A stretch of DNA of 64,000 bases from Photobacterium alginatilyticum (GTDB lineage Bacteria; Pseudomonadota; Gammaproteobacteria; Enterobacterales; Vibrionaceae), in contig NZ_RSEJ01000015.1 in NCBI RefSeq assembly GCF_009910675.1, positions 1 to 64,000 on the forward strand, written 5' to 3'. The notes under the pieces were generated by a model. That model searched no databases, was not told where the DNA came from, and was given only the letters and a program-made list of their open reading frames with translations. A program made the translations under genes and the position numbers. Shown in pieces: positions 27,862 through 36,110 of the stretch. The first letter of the stretch is position 1, and each line of letters opens with the position of its first letter.

Positions 27862-29268
27862 ATGAAAGATCAGCAATTACGTTTTTATGGTGGGCCGTGG
27901 GTTTCTTTTACCCCGATACTCATCTTTGTTGTTATTGCTATTTACGTAGCAACCACAGTTGCAGGCGGTTCCATTCAAGGCATGTGGGTCGGTGCCATCA
28001 TTGGTTTGCTTGTTTCTTTCCTGCTCGCAAAAGATAAAGCCATTTTTGGAAAAACTGTGTTAAAAGGTATGAGATCCGAAACAGCAATCGCACCCGTTGC
28101 CTGCTGGATATTTGCCGGTATTTTTGCAACCGTGTTACGTGATTCCGGCTTGGTAAACGGTATTTTATGGGCGGCCTACCATACTGGCACCAGTGGCACG
28201 ATGTTTATTGTTATTACCTTCTTTGCCAGTGCCCTTTTTGCCACTGCCGCCGGTACCGGATTTGGCACCATCACCGCAGGCATGGGGATGCTCTATCCGG
28301 CGGGCGTACTGCTAGGTGCCGACCCGGCAATCTTAGCCGGGGCCATTATTGGCGGCGGTGCCTTTGGTGACAACCTAGCGCCGATCTCCGACACGACAAT
28401 CTCTGCTGCCACTTCACAAAATACCGATATAGGCGGCGTGGTAAAGCACCGTATTCGCTATGTCATTCCTGCAGCAGCAATGACGATTATTGCCATGGTT
28501 GCATTGAGCGCATTCCAGTCGACATCTGCAGGTGCCGTTCCTCTCGAGAAGATTCAGGATGTAATGGATCCGAGAGGTTTATGGATGCTACTACCTGCCG
28601 CTGCAACCATTTACACCGCGATTAAAAAGGGCGACATTGTCTTTGCCACTATCATAGGTATTTTACTCGGCTCGGTCGTTTCAATCCTTACTGGCCTCAA
28701 CACCCTTGGCAATATTATTGCGGTCGACGGCGGCTTACTGCTACGCGGGGTCTCTGGCTGGATGGCTGATCTGTGTATCTTGGTTATTCTGTTATCTGCC
28801 GGTATTCAGATGATGCTAGACGGTGGCGGAAGCCAACGCCTGCTTGAGGCATTTGGCAATGTCAAAAATGCGCGGGCCTATGAGATCATTTCGGGCTTCC
28901 TGGCACTAGTGATGTCCTCGCTAATGAGTATTAACGCTCCTGCAATTCTGGCTGTCGGGCTATCATTTGCAAAGCCGATGGGAGAAAAGTTTGGCGTCTC
29001 TCCTTACCGTCGTGCCAATGTGATCGGTAACCTTGCCTGCACCCTGGTGTATTCCCTGCCCTGGTCTGCGGCACTGCTTCTGGCGGCGAGCTTATCGCAA
29101 CAAGCAAGCGAAAGCTTCGTAGGTGTTCCTGCCCTATCGCCTTTAGAGCTGACCCCTATGGTTTTATATGCCTGGTTTATGCTGGCTACGATGATTTTCG
29201 CTATTTTCACTGGTTGGGGGCGTGGCAAACTTGAAACCCCTGAACTAAAAGTGAATGAAGCGGTTTGA
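27862..29268 (+). CDS. NhaC-family Na+/H+ antiporter-like transporter
   Basis: A 468-residue inner-membrane protein with about 11-12 hydrophobic segments. The family motif GGGAFGDNLAPISDTTISAA lies near residue 165-185, with ATAAGTGFGTITAGMGML before it. NhaC-family members exchange sodium for protons or carry organic anions or amino acids. The following asparaginase-like gene (33-bp gap) suggests a nitrogenous amide or amino-acid substrate, but that is inference. GAGGG precedes the ATG. Confidence 0.88.
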   Translation: MKDQQLRFYGGPWVSFTPILIFVVIAIYVATTVAGGSIQGMWVGAIIGLLVSFLLAKDKAIFGKTVLKGMRSETAIAPVACWIFAGIFATVLRDSGLVNGILWAAYHTGTSGTMFIVITFFASALFATAAGTGFGTITAGMGMLYPAGVLLGADPAILAGAIIGGGAFGDNLAPISDTTISAATSQNTDIGGVVKHRIRYVIPAAAMTIIAMVALSAFQSTSAGAVPLEKIQDVMDPRGLWMLLPAAATIYTAIKKGDIVFATIIGILLGSVVSILTGLNTLGNIIAVDGGLLLRGVSGWMADLCILVILLSAGIQMMLDGGGSQRLLEAFGNVKNARAYEIISGFLALVMSSLMSINAPAILAVGLSFAKPMGEKFGVSPYRRANVIGNLACTLVYSLPWSAALLLAASLSQQASESFVGVPALSPLELTPMVLYAWFMLATMIFAIFTGWGRGKLETPELKVNEAV

Positions 29269-29301
29269 CCTTATTAGCACCTTCTATCGTTGGAGAAACA
29301 C

Positions 29302-29805
29302 ATGAGCAACCTTAATAATGCGCACAAAATACAGCTTGTCGTTACCGGAGGCACGATTGATTCATTTTACGATACCGACAAATGCACCACGGTATGTCAT
29401 GATGAAACGGCCATCCCTGACTTCCTTGCTAAGTTTGCAGGGGTTACCGAACAAGAGTGCGAACTGTTCGAGGTTTGCATGAAAGATAGCCGGGAGATCA
29501 CCGACAAAGACATACAAGCCGTAAGTAATGCCATTATTAGTAGCAACTGCACTCGCCATATCGTCACCCATGGCACCTTTACGCTGTTCGACAGCGCTCG
29601 AAAACTCATGGCAATGTTGCCGGAAGATCATGGGCAAACTATCGTTTTCACAGGTGCTATGTGGCCTTTGGTTGGTTTCTCCCCCAACGATGCCGGATTT
29701 AACTTAGGTTCGGCCTTTGTTGCTGCTCGCTTGGCAGCGCCGGGGATCTACATCGCCTTTAACGGCAAACTCTATCTGCCAACGGATCAGGAAGGTCTGC
29801 ACTAA
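29302..29805 (+). CDS. Asparaginase-like protein, N-terminal domain only
   Basis: A 167-residue protein matching only the N-terminal domain of type II asparaginases: QLVVTGGTIDSFYD holds the nucleophilic Thr of the TGGTI motif, and IVTHGTFTLFDSARKL matches the second catalytic segment (HGTDT in full enzymes; here HGTFT, so the Asp is replaced). FTGAMWPLVGFSPNDAGFNL follows. The C-terminal domain (about 150 residues) is missing. It ends in a normal stop 20 bp before a terminator with no downstream remnant, so it may be a genuine short form. ATG 29302 has GGAG six bases upstream. Confidence 0.8.
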   Translation: MSNLNNAHKIQLVVTGGTIDSFYDTDKCTTVCHDETAIPDFLAKFAGVTEQECELFEVCMKDSREITDKDIQAVSNAIISSNCTRHIVTHGTFTLFDSARKLMAMLPEDHGQTIVFTGAMWPLVGFSPNDAGFNLGSAFVAARLAAPGIYIAFNGKLYLPTDQEGLH

Positions 29806-29826
29806 GTATCCATCCGCATACATCAA

Positions 29827-29853
29827 AGCCCATTGACGACATCGCAATGGGCT
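29827..29853. terminator. Bidirectional terminator
   Basis: AGCCCATTG (29827-29835) pairs with CAATGGGCT (29845-29853), followed by CTATTT on the plus strand and preceded by TTTGATG on the minus strand. It separates the convergent asparaginase-like and AraC genes. Confidence 0.65.
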
Positions 29854-30678
29854 CTATTTCATAAAATACTCCCGTGGCGAACAGGCGAAATACTGTTGGA
29901 AGGCATGAGCAAAAGCCGACGGTGAGCTATAGCCGACATCCAAAGCAACCTGAGTCACGGGCCTACCTTGTTCAAGCAATGTCAGCGAGTGCAGCAACCT
30001 TAGCCTTTGTCGCCATTCTCTGAACCCTAGCCCGGTTTCTGATAGAAAAATCCGGGTCAAAGTGCGGCTCGACATACCCAGCCTGTTGGCCCATTGCTGC
30101 ATACTCAGATCGTTGTCCGGGCTGAGTTGCAGCGTTTCTACCATTTCCCCGAGACGGGCATCTTTCGGCATCAATAGCGATAGCGCCGTCTGGGGCTGGG
30201 CACTCAGCTGCTCCAGCAGCACCGTCAATAAGTTGTAGTCAGGCTGTTGCCACTCAGAGTCAACGTCACAGCGGGCAACAATGGCCAATATCAGCTCTCG
30301 GATCAGGTTGGTGATATTGACGACCTTGCACACATGTCCAACACCTTCGACTTGATCCGGGCGAAAGTAAAGGCTTCGAAATTTAGCGCCGCTTGGTGCA
30401 AACGTCCGATGAACACAACCGGGCGGGAGCCAAACCGCCCGTTGCGGTGGCACCACCATCGCCTGGTCGCTCACATCGACATTTAGCACCCCTTCAGAGG
30501 CATACATCAGCTGATACCAGGTATGGCTATGAAAGGAGCCCTTGTGTCCCAAAAGCATATCGACTTGCCGTGCCAGCACCCGTTTATCGCCGGCCTCAGC
30601 GATTTGCTCGTTGGAGCCTCGGAAAGACAGCCCGATTTTTTCTTCGTTTTGTCCGTTTAGCGACATAAGTTGGCCCAT
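29854..30678 (-). CDS. AraC-family regulator with N-terminal cupin
   Basis: A 274-residue regulator. A cupin sensor (GHKGSFHSHTWYQLMYASEG; VPPQRAVWLPPGCVHRTFAP) is followed by an AraC-type double HTH (MQQWANRLGMSSRTLTRIFL and VTQVALDVGYSSPSAFAHAF). It is divergent from the MFS gene at 30749 with a 70-bp gap and probably controls it. Such cupin-AraC proteins often regulate efflux genes. Confidence 0.9.
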   Translation of the reverse strand: MGQLMSLNGQNEEKIGLSFRGSNEQIAEAGDKRVLARQVDMLLGHKGSFHSHTWYQLMYASEGVLNVDVSDQAMVVPPQRAVWLPPGCVHRTFAPSGAKFRSLYFRPDQVEGVGHVCKVVNITNLIRELILAIVARCDVDSEWQQPDYNLLTVLLEQLSAQPQTALSLLMPKDARLGEMVETLQLSPDNDLSMQQWANRLGMSSRTLTRIFLSETGLGFREWRQRLRLLHSLTLLEQGRPVTQVALDVGYSSPSAFAHAFQQYFACSPREYFMK

Positions 30679-30748
30679 CGTCGAAAGTCAGCCACCAACA
30701 TACTTGATAACCTATTCAGCATCAAATCCCATGCGATCAGGACCGCCA

Positions 30749-31936
30749 ATGAAAACCACATCGCACAACAAACCATGGCAAACGCCACAAACCTTTTTAA
30801 TTCTCATCTCTATCGTTGTGCCTATCGCCTTTGCCAGCTGGCAGGCGCTGCTCAACAACTTTGTTATTGAGAAAGCTGCTTTTACCGGTGCTGACATCGG
30901 TATATTGCAAAGCGTACGCGAAATCCCGGGCTTTCTGGCCTTTACCGCCGTCTTTATGCTGCTGTTTATCAAAGAGCAAAAGTTCATTGTTCTCTCTTTG
31001 GCCATGCTAGCCACAGGTGTCGCAATTACCGGGTTCTTTCCATCCTTTGCCGGGCTACTGTGTACAACACTGCTGATGTCCGTCGGCTTTCATTATTTTG
31101 AAACCCTGAAACAGTCGCTGTCCCTGCAGTGGTTGTCCAAAGACCAGGCACCCGAGGTACTGGGGAAGCTCATCTCGATCGGTGCGCTGGCATCGCTTAT
31201 CACCTATGCCTGCCTGTGGGTATTGCTTGAGCAACTGGCCCTGGACTTTAAATGGGTATACCTCATTGCCGGTGCCGTATCCCTTAGCCTTGTCATCTTT
31301 ATCTGGTTAGGATTCCCCACCTTTGAGTCCAAAACCGCTCAGCATAAGAAACTCATCTTGCGTAAACGATACTGGCTCTATTACGCCCTCACCTTTATGA
31401 GCGGTGCCAGAAGGCAGATTTTTACCGTTTTCGCCGGCTTCCTAATGGTCGAGAAATTCGGCTACTCTGCCGCCGACATCGCACTGCTGTTTTTGATTAA
31501 TCACTTATTCAATTGGCTTTTTGCTAAAAAGATCGGTCAAATCATAGGTAAAGTTGGCGAAAGAAAAGCGCTGATATTCGAATACATCGGCCTGATACTG
31601 GTCTTTGTCAGCTATGCCTTTGTCGAGTCTGCCCAATGGGCTGCAGGGCTGTATGTCATCGACCACCTGTTCTTTGCACTAGCGCTCGCTATCAAGACTT
31701 ATTTCCAGAAAATTGCCGATCCGGCTGATATTGCCTCAACCGCAGGTGTCGCCTTTACCATCAACCACATTGCGGCTGTTGTCATACCGGTAGGCTTCGG
31801 TTTGCTGTGGTTAGTCTCGCCGGCTAGCGTCTTCATTGCCGGCGCCTTGATGGCAGGTCTGTCGCTGATACTGGCATTCAACATTCCGTCTCAGCCGGAG
31901 CAAGGCAACGAGGTGGTAAGACTAAAAACTATCTGA
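30749..31936 (+). CDS. Major facilitator superfamily transporter
   Basis: A 395-residue membrane protein with about 11-12 hydrophobic segments in two halves, joined by a basic loop near the middle (FESKTAQHKKLILRKRYW). The start at ATG 30749 has AGGA six bases upstream; an ATG at 30731 is in frame without a ribosome site. No substrate-specific motif is evident. It neighbours a divergent AraC regulator and precedes the siderophore-locus remnants, so siderophore or drug export are both possible. Confidence 0.8.
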   Translation: MKTTSHNKPWQTPQTFLILISIVVPIAFASWQALLNNFVIEKAAFTGADIGILQSVREIPGFLAFTAVFMLLFIKEQKFIVLSLAMLATGVAITGFFPSFAGLLCTTLLMSVGFHYFETLKQSLSLQWLSKDQAPEVLGKLISIGALASLITYACLWVLLEQLALDFKWVYLIAGAVSLSLVIFIWLGFPTFESKTAQHKKLILRKRYWLYYALTFMSGARRQIFTVFAGFLMVEKFGYSAADIALLFLINHLFNWLFAKKIGQIIGKVGERKALIFEYIGLILVFVSYAFVESAQWAAGLYVIDHLFFALALAIKTYFQKIADPADIASTAGVAFTINHIAAVVIPVGFGLLWLVSPASVFIAGALMAGLSLILAFNIPSQPEQGNEVVRLKTI

Positions 31937-32074
31937 CATTATCCGCCGCCTTAACCCGGTTAAGGTGGCACTAACCTCGCCTCGCACACCCATTACTCCT
32001 CTGATTTTTAAAAGCTTTGGTATTGATTCCATCAATCTACTTTGCGCGCTGAGGTTCTTATGTATAATGCACCT

Positions 32075-32093
32075 GAGAATAATTTTCATTAAC
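32075..32093 (+). promoter_or_regulatory. Fur-box-like site with TATAAT upstream
   Basis: GAGAATAATTTTCATTAAC matches the 19-base Fur consensus GATAATGATTATCATTATC at 15 positions by eye. TATAAT at 32063-32068 is a candidate -10 box. It lies just upstream of a siderophore-interacting-protein remnant, the expected place for iron control. Confidence 0.6.
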
Positions 32094-32115
32094 ATTGATA
32101 GATACAAGGATACTC

Positions 32116-32284
32116 ATGTCACAAGTAGGTGCGCCTTCCCCCCGTCGACCTATTCGCCCCTTTCTGGTCTCAGTCAAAGACATAACCAATGTGTCACCGC
32201 AATTTATTCCGTGCCATATTAGCGTTCGGCAAAAATGAGGAGGCCTACCATCAAAACCGCCATGCGGTAATGGATAGCAAATAA
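32116..32284 (+). pseudogene. Siderophore-interacting (ViuB-like) protein gene with internal deletion
   Basis: ATG 32116 (AAGGA upstream) opens a frame with IRPFLVSVKDITNVSPQFI, the typical N-terminus of FAD-binding ferric-siderophore reductases, but stops after 40 codons. At about 32207 the +1 frame takes over with AFGKNEEAYHQNRHAVMD and a stop at 32284, resembling the C-terminal helix of the same family. About 200 central residues (FAD- and NAD-binding) are missing, so it cannot function. The Fur-like site upstream supports the identity. Confidence 0.55.
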
Positions 32285-32376
32285 CCTGAAAGGTATTAAA
32301 CAGGATTGAAACACAAAAGAGTCGCAAAACAATAAAAACAGCGATTAGGAAGTACGGTACATAGCGAGAGAGTGAT

Positions 32377-32408
32377 GTCATTTCATAATGACAAAGAAGG
32401 AATTTAAC
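32377..32408 (+). promoter_or_regulatory. Hairpin and ribosome site ahead of the DAHP synthase gene
   Basis: GTCATT-TCAT-AATGAC (32377-32392) forms a short stem directly upstream of AAGAAGGAA, the ribosome site that favours ATG 32409 over the upstream in-frame start at 32388. Confidence 0.4.
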
Positions 32409-33491
32409 ATGGCTATTCACCCGTCAGTGATGAGAACGACGTCTTGGCGTCAGCTTCCTTCACCGGCAGAACTGCTCAGTGATTACCCGTGCACGGTCGA
32501 CACTGCACACCACATCATGGAATCGCGCAAGCATGTAAGAGAGATTTTACGGGGCAATGATGATCGCTTGCTGGTGATCATTGGGCCTTGTTCGATCCAT
32601 GATCCCAAGGCTGCATATGCATACGCCGAGAAATTGAAGCCACTTATCGATCAATTCAGTGGGCACCTGCATATCGTGATGCGGACTTATTTCGAAAAAC
32701 CGCGTACCACCACGGGCTGGAAAGGACTCATTTTCGATCCGCACCTAGACGGCAGCAATGATCTTCTGGCCGGTATCACCCAGGCTCGAAAGCTGGTTCT
32801 AGATATCAATGAGTTAGGCATTCCAACGTCTACAGAGTTTCTCGACAACACCAGTTTCTTATATCTGGCCGATCTCATGAGCTGGGGAGCCATTGGCGCA
32901 CGAACGACCGAATCCCAGGTACACCGGCAATTTACCTCGGGCCTGCCCTGTCCCGTTGGCTTCAAAAATGGCACTGACGGCAATGTTCGTATTGCAACCG
33001 ATGCCATTCTATCAAGCCGCTCCCCTCACCTATTCACAGTAGCAGGTCATGATGGTCAGCTATATGCGGTAGAGAGTACAGGCAATGCTGATTGTCACAT
33101 CATTATGCGCGGCGGAAGGCAGCCCAATTACAGCCCAAGTGATATACAGGCTGCCAGCGAGGCTCTGGAGAAGGCCGGGCTGCCCGCCAGCCTGATGGTT
33201 GACTGCAGCCATGGCAACAGTCAAAAACAACATAAGAATCAGCTGGTCGTCGCTCAGTCACTGTGCGAACAAATCTCACAAGGCAAGCAAGCTATCACCG
33301 CCATCATGGCTGAGAGCTTCCTTGAAGAAGGACGCCAGGACATCAGCGACAACATGACCTATGGTCAGTCCGTCACCGATGCCTGTCTTAACTGGCATGA
33401 TACCGAACATTTGTTGGTGCAATTTGCCGAGGCTGTCGCAGCCCGCCGAGACAACTTTCAATCATCAGTGCCATTGGCAATAAACGCTTAG
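32409..33491 (+). CDS. 3-deoxy-7-phosphoheptulonate (DAHP) synthase, AroF/G/H family
   Basis: A 360-residue class I DAHP synthase: the first step of the shikimate pathway, PEP plus erythrose-4-phosphate. Signatures: IGPCSIHDPKAAYAYA, VMRTYFEKPRTTTGWKGL, GARTTESQVHRQFTSGLPCP, GFKNGTDGN and VDCSHGNSQK. The isozyme type (Phe, Tyr or Trp sensitive) cannot be read. Position between a siderophore-interacting-protein remnant and an EntD-type PPTase suggests the dedicated DAHP synthase of a catechol siderophore locus (like vabG of vanchrobactin clusters), supplying chorismate for 2,3-dihydroxybenzoate. That role is inference. Confidence 0.92.
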   Translation: MAIHPSVMRTTSWRQLPSPAELLSDYPCTVDTAHHIMESRKHVREILRGNDDRLLVIIGPCSIHDPKAAYAYAEKLKPLIDQFSGHLHIVMRTYFEKPRTTTGWKGLIFDPHLDGSNDLLAGITQARKLVLDINELGIPTSTEFLDNTSFLYLADLMSWGAIGARTTESQVHRQFTSGLPCPVGFKNGTDGNVRIATDAILSSRSPHLFTVAGHDGQLYAVESTGNADCHIIMRGGRQPNYSPSDIQAASEALEKAGLPASLMVDCSHGNSQKQHKNQLVVAQSLCEQISQGKQAITAIMAESFLEEGRQDISDNMTYGQSVTDACLNWHDTEHLLVQFAEAVAARRDNFQSSVPLAINA

Positions 33492-33533
33492 GCCACTGCT
33501 TAACACAAAATATTAAGACAAGCGCTTAAAACC

Positions 33534-33565
33534 AACAGGGGAGCATTATCGCCCCCCTGTTTCAT
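33534..33565 (+). terminator. Terminator after the DAHP synthase gene
   Basis: AACAGGGG (33534-33541) pairs with CCCCTGTT (33554-33561), followed by a T-rich tail TCATCTGTTTATTT. Confidence 0.75.
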
Positions 33566-33610
33566 CTGTTTATTTAAGCCACACTTGTTACTGCACTGTG
33601 CGGGTATCCC

Positions 33611-33947
33611 CTACCGCTCGGCATGAGCCTGCCTGCGAGGCACGATAACCGGCGCCTGATCATACGGGGCATACAAGATATCGACATTGGTATCGTACAG
33701 CTCATCAATCAGGCTTTTTGTCACTACCTCGCCCACATCACCTGCTGCCACCACAGTGTTATTGCCAATAGCAATCAGCTCAACATCGGCTGTTGCAATA
33801 TCGCGCCCAGCCGCTTCAACTCAATGGCCTGATTAACCTGCTCAGCACCTTTGTCATCCCGCTGGCTAAGGGGGTGCTGCGGAAGACTGCATGGGGATCA
33901 CGATATTCTTCACTGATGGTTAACACGGCACACCCGCCAACTCCTAC
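33611..33947 (-). pseudogene. Frameshifted remnant of a lipoprotein-like gene
   Basis: On the minus strand three frames in turn give protein-like sequence: GGCAVLTISEEYRDPHAVF (a lipobox-like start), then KGAEQVNQAIELKRLG after a shift near 33855, then DIATADVELIAIGNNTVV through DTNVDILYAPYDQAPVIVP after a second shift near 33820, ending at a stop at 33611. The signal peptide portion is missing. No family is recognised; the continuous sense of the joined peptide shows it was a real gene. Confidence 0.55.
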
Positions 33948-33982
33948 ATCTCAAAAAAGCTAATAACAAGCATTATCAACAA

Positions 33983-34675
33983 TTAACTTTGAGTAAAGGC
34001 TTGCACCATCTCCTCTTGTTGCTGCAGGTGCACCGTAAAGGCACTGCCAGCCGATAAATTTGCTGTTAAGCGCTTTCTTAGCACTAGCGTCAGGTTTTCC
34101 CGCCCCATCGCAACAACTTCGGCATCCAGGAAATCAAAATAGGCCTTTACCTGCGGGTACAAAGCCTTAAACAAGCTCTCTTTTGCCGAGAACACAGCGG
34201 TTAGCCCTTCGGCGAAACTCACATAATGGTTCATGATGAGATTATATTCGGCATCATTAATAATCGTACTCTTAACTGAGTTAGCCGTGCTGTCTGTCAT
34301 GCGCTGCTCAATATCAATACCGATACCTTGCTCTGCTATCTCAAGCGGTTGAACAATACAAACCGCACGATTGTTACTATGGCTGATCGATCCCGTCATT
34401 CCCACAGGCCACAACGGAGCCCGATGCTGGCTGATCCTGACCTGGGTTTCGCTACAGCCTAAAGCAACCAAACAACGCTTTGCCAAATACCGTCCTGCTA
34501 TAAACTCGGCCTGGCGCTTCGTCACCGCTCTATGCAAACTCTCCGGAAATTCGATGCCCAGTTGTTCCGCCGATTGTGCTGTAAACAACTCAGGGTCAAA
34601 ACGACACTGATAACCAACACCGACAAAATCAGGAATGACGACAGGCGATATATGGGAAATAAAAGGCGTTTGCAT
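33983..34675 (-). CDS. 4'-phosphopantetheinyl transferase, EntD/VabD-like
   Basis: A 230-residue Sfp/EntD-type enzyme that attaches the phosphopantetheine arm of CoA to carrier proteins of siderophore synthetases. Signatures: KRQAEFIAGRYLAKRCL, WPVGMTGSISHSNNRAV, the magnesium-binding GIDIEQ and the FSAKESLFKALYP motif. AAGGAAG precedes the ATG. No NRPS or aryl-carrier gene is present nearby, so it may be left over from a lost cluster or act in trans. Confidence 0.9.
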   Translation of the reverse strand: MQTPFISHISPVVIPDFVGVGYQCRFDPELFTAQSAEQLGIEFPESLHRAVTKRQAEFIAGRYLAKRCLVALGCSETQVRISQHRAPLWPVGMTGSISHSNNRAVCIVQPLEIAEQGIGIDIEQRMTDSTANSVKSTIINDAEYNLIMNHYVSFAEGLTAVFSAKESLFKALYPQVKAYFDFLDAEVVAMGRENLTLVLRKRLTANLSAGSAFTVHLQQQEEMVQAFTQS

Positions 34676-34822
34676 AATAAAAAGTGCTTCCTTGACTTAG
34701 AAGCGGACATCATAACAAGGGGATTGCAGAAACCGCTATAGTGTTGAATTGATGCTGGGCTTTAAATGCGACGGAGTGCTTTGAATTTATTTCACCCTAT
34801 CTCGAATCACAAAATTTAGACG

Positions 34823-34855
34823 AAAAAAAACCGCTGATAGTTCAGCGGTTTTTTT
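34823..34855. terminator. Bidirectional terminator, possibly the original tRNA-Ser terminator
   Basis: AACCGCTGA (34829-34837) pairs with TCAGCGGTT (34842-34850), flanked by an A-run and a T-run, so it can end transcription on both strands. On the minus strand it follows ..CCGCCACATTC, which looks like the end of a tRNA plus terminator. This supports the idea that the island separated tRNA-Ser from its own terminator. Confidence 0.85.
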
Positions 34856-34860
34856 GAATG

Positions 34861-34866
34861 TGGCGG
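34861..34866. other. Candidate left attachment site of the defence island
   Basis: TGGCGG here matches TGGCGG at 49819-49824, which encodes the 3' CCGCCA end of tRNA-Ser on the minus strand. Six bases alone are weak evidence. The change to AT-rich sequence begins here, and the adjacent terminator supports the boundary. Confidence 0.35.
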
Positions 34867-35027
34867 GCTACATGGGACGATTATGGGCACTGGGAAATCG
34901 ACTTGCAAGTGTAACGTCAATCTAATGATATATAATAATTTATTGATCGCAAAGTTTTAATGCGTCCATCAATCAAACTTCACTGGTAACCAGATAGATT
35001 TCATAACGGCAAGACAGAACACATCCT

Positions 35028-35069
35028 ATATTACCACATACTATTACATGTAAAAGCATGTGGTAATAT
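35028..35069. repeat. Inverted repeat near the island's left end
   Basis: ATATTACCACAT (35028-35039) is perfectly complementary to ATGTGGTAATAT (35058-35069), with an inner ACATG/CATGT pair giving alternative folds. There is no T-run. The rest of the 34867-35195 gap shows no gene. Confidence 0.6.
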
Positions 35070-35195
35070 CCCAGTCCTTATAGTGTTTGTGTTAATAGCT
35101 TCTAATTTTTTGAAAGCCTCTTGTTATATTACTATCCCCCCCTAAATTCAGATAAACGTAAGCGTTCACTTAAAGTCAGAAATGTAATTAAAGTT

Positions 35196-36110
35196 CTACT
35201 CTACGGCTGCATGATCAGCAACAATAACCCCGCCGAATTCGGTATATTGAGAAAATCGTTTAGCATATAGTTCTTCATTCAGAAGTGTCACATCATCGCA
35301 TTCATCTGCATTAGTTTCTTGGAGGCCATAAGGCAAAGAAACTGCTCCTAATTCAGTTATTAAATATCTGTTATGAATAGCCTCGTTACCATTTTCCCGA
35401 ATGTCGTAAAAATCTATCTTTAAGTATTGTTCAGCTAATTCTGGCTTTTCATCTAATAACGCTTTTTTTAAATGCTCACACGACCTGCCATTTTTATGCT
35501 CACTATTGAACATAATTGAGAAAGACTTTTCTGATACGGGGGTATCTGTCACAGCATGCTCTATAAATGCAATTAGTGTTTTCCAGACACCGGGAAGCAT
35601 ACAAATATACGGGTCTACAACTGTAATGTGTTTAGATAACCTCAATAATTCTCCTAAAGTCTCACACATAATCTCGGTGACTTTAGGCATGGCAATTTGA
35701 TTTGGCAAAGGCTCAATACCTTGCTCAAATTGATCTACACATAAAACATTAGCCTGAAACTCACACTCTTTTACATTGTTATGAAGTAAGTGAAATCCAC
35801 TAAAGAAGTCTTGCTCAACCTTTTTTAAGTTTTCTATAAAAGTTATCGCACCATCAAATTTTGAGTTTCTCTCTACACGTTGTTTTTCACTCAAAAATCT
35901 AAGTAGCTCTTCTAACCGAGCTTTTTCTATTTCTGAAGCATCAACCGATTGAGACTGAAGAGCGAGCCGTCTAAATTTTTTAAGCTTTGGGTACTCTCCA
36001 ATAACTCGCGGAGATGGCTTTGAAAACTCTCGTTCAAATTCTCGGCAATTCCTTGCGGATTTAGCTAGCTCTACTAGAGCAGAAGGCTCAATGATATGCT
36101 CAACTAACAT
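35196..36110 (-). CDS. PLD-like protein, partner of the DUF3696-type ATPase
   Basis: A 304-residue soluble protein. The N-terminal half is helical and charged. The C-terminal half begins ITVVDPYICMLPGVWKTLIA and contains IHNRYLITELGAVSLPYGLQ at 245-264, the pattern of a phospholipase-D-type nuclease strand-loop, but the usual HxK lysine is replaced (His246-Asn-Arg). Only one such motif is seen, so activity is uncertain; dimerisation could supply a second. The ATG at 36110 overlaps the ATPase stop (TAATG), so translation is coupled and the two act together. The longer frame to 36155 lies inside the ATPase gene and is less likely. Confidence 0.65.
   Translation of the reverse strand: MLVEHIIEPSALVELAKSARNCREFEREFSKPSPRVIGEYPKLKKFRRLALQSQSVDASEIEKARLEELLRFLSEKQRVERNSKFDGAITFIENLKKVEQDFFSGFHLLHNNVKECEFQANVLCVDQFEQGIEPLPNQIAMPKVTEIMCETLGELLRLSKHITVVDPYICMLPGVWKTLIAFIEHAVTDTPVSEKSFSIMFNSEHKNGRSCEHLKKALLDEKPELAEQYLKIDFYDIRENGNEAIHNRYLITELGAVSLPYGLQETNADECDDVTLLNEELYAKRFSQYTEFGGVIVADHAAVE

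Noticed and set aside
34823-34900. A second tRNA or tmRNA fragment longer than CCGCCA
   Set aside because: The minus strand does not form an acceptor or T stem beyond the six shared bases, so only a short candidate attachment site is claimed.
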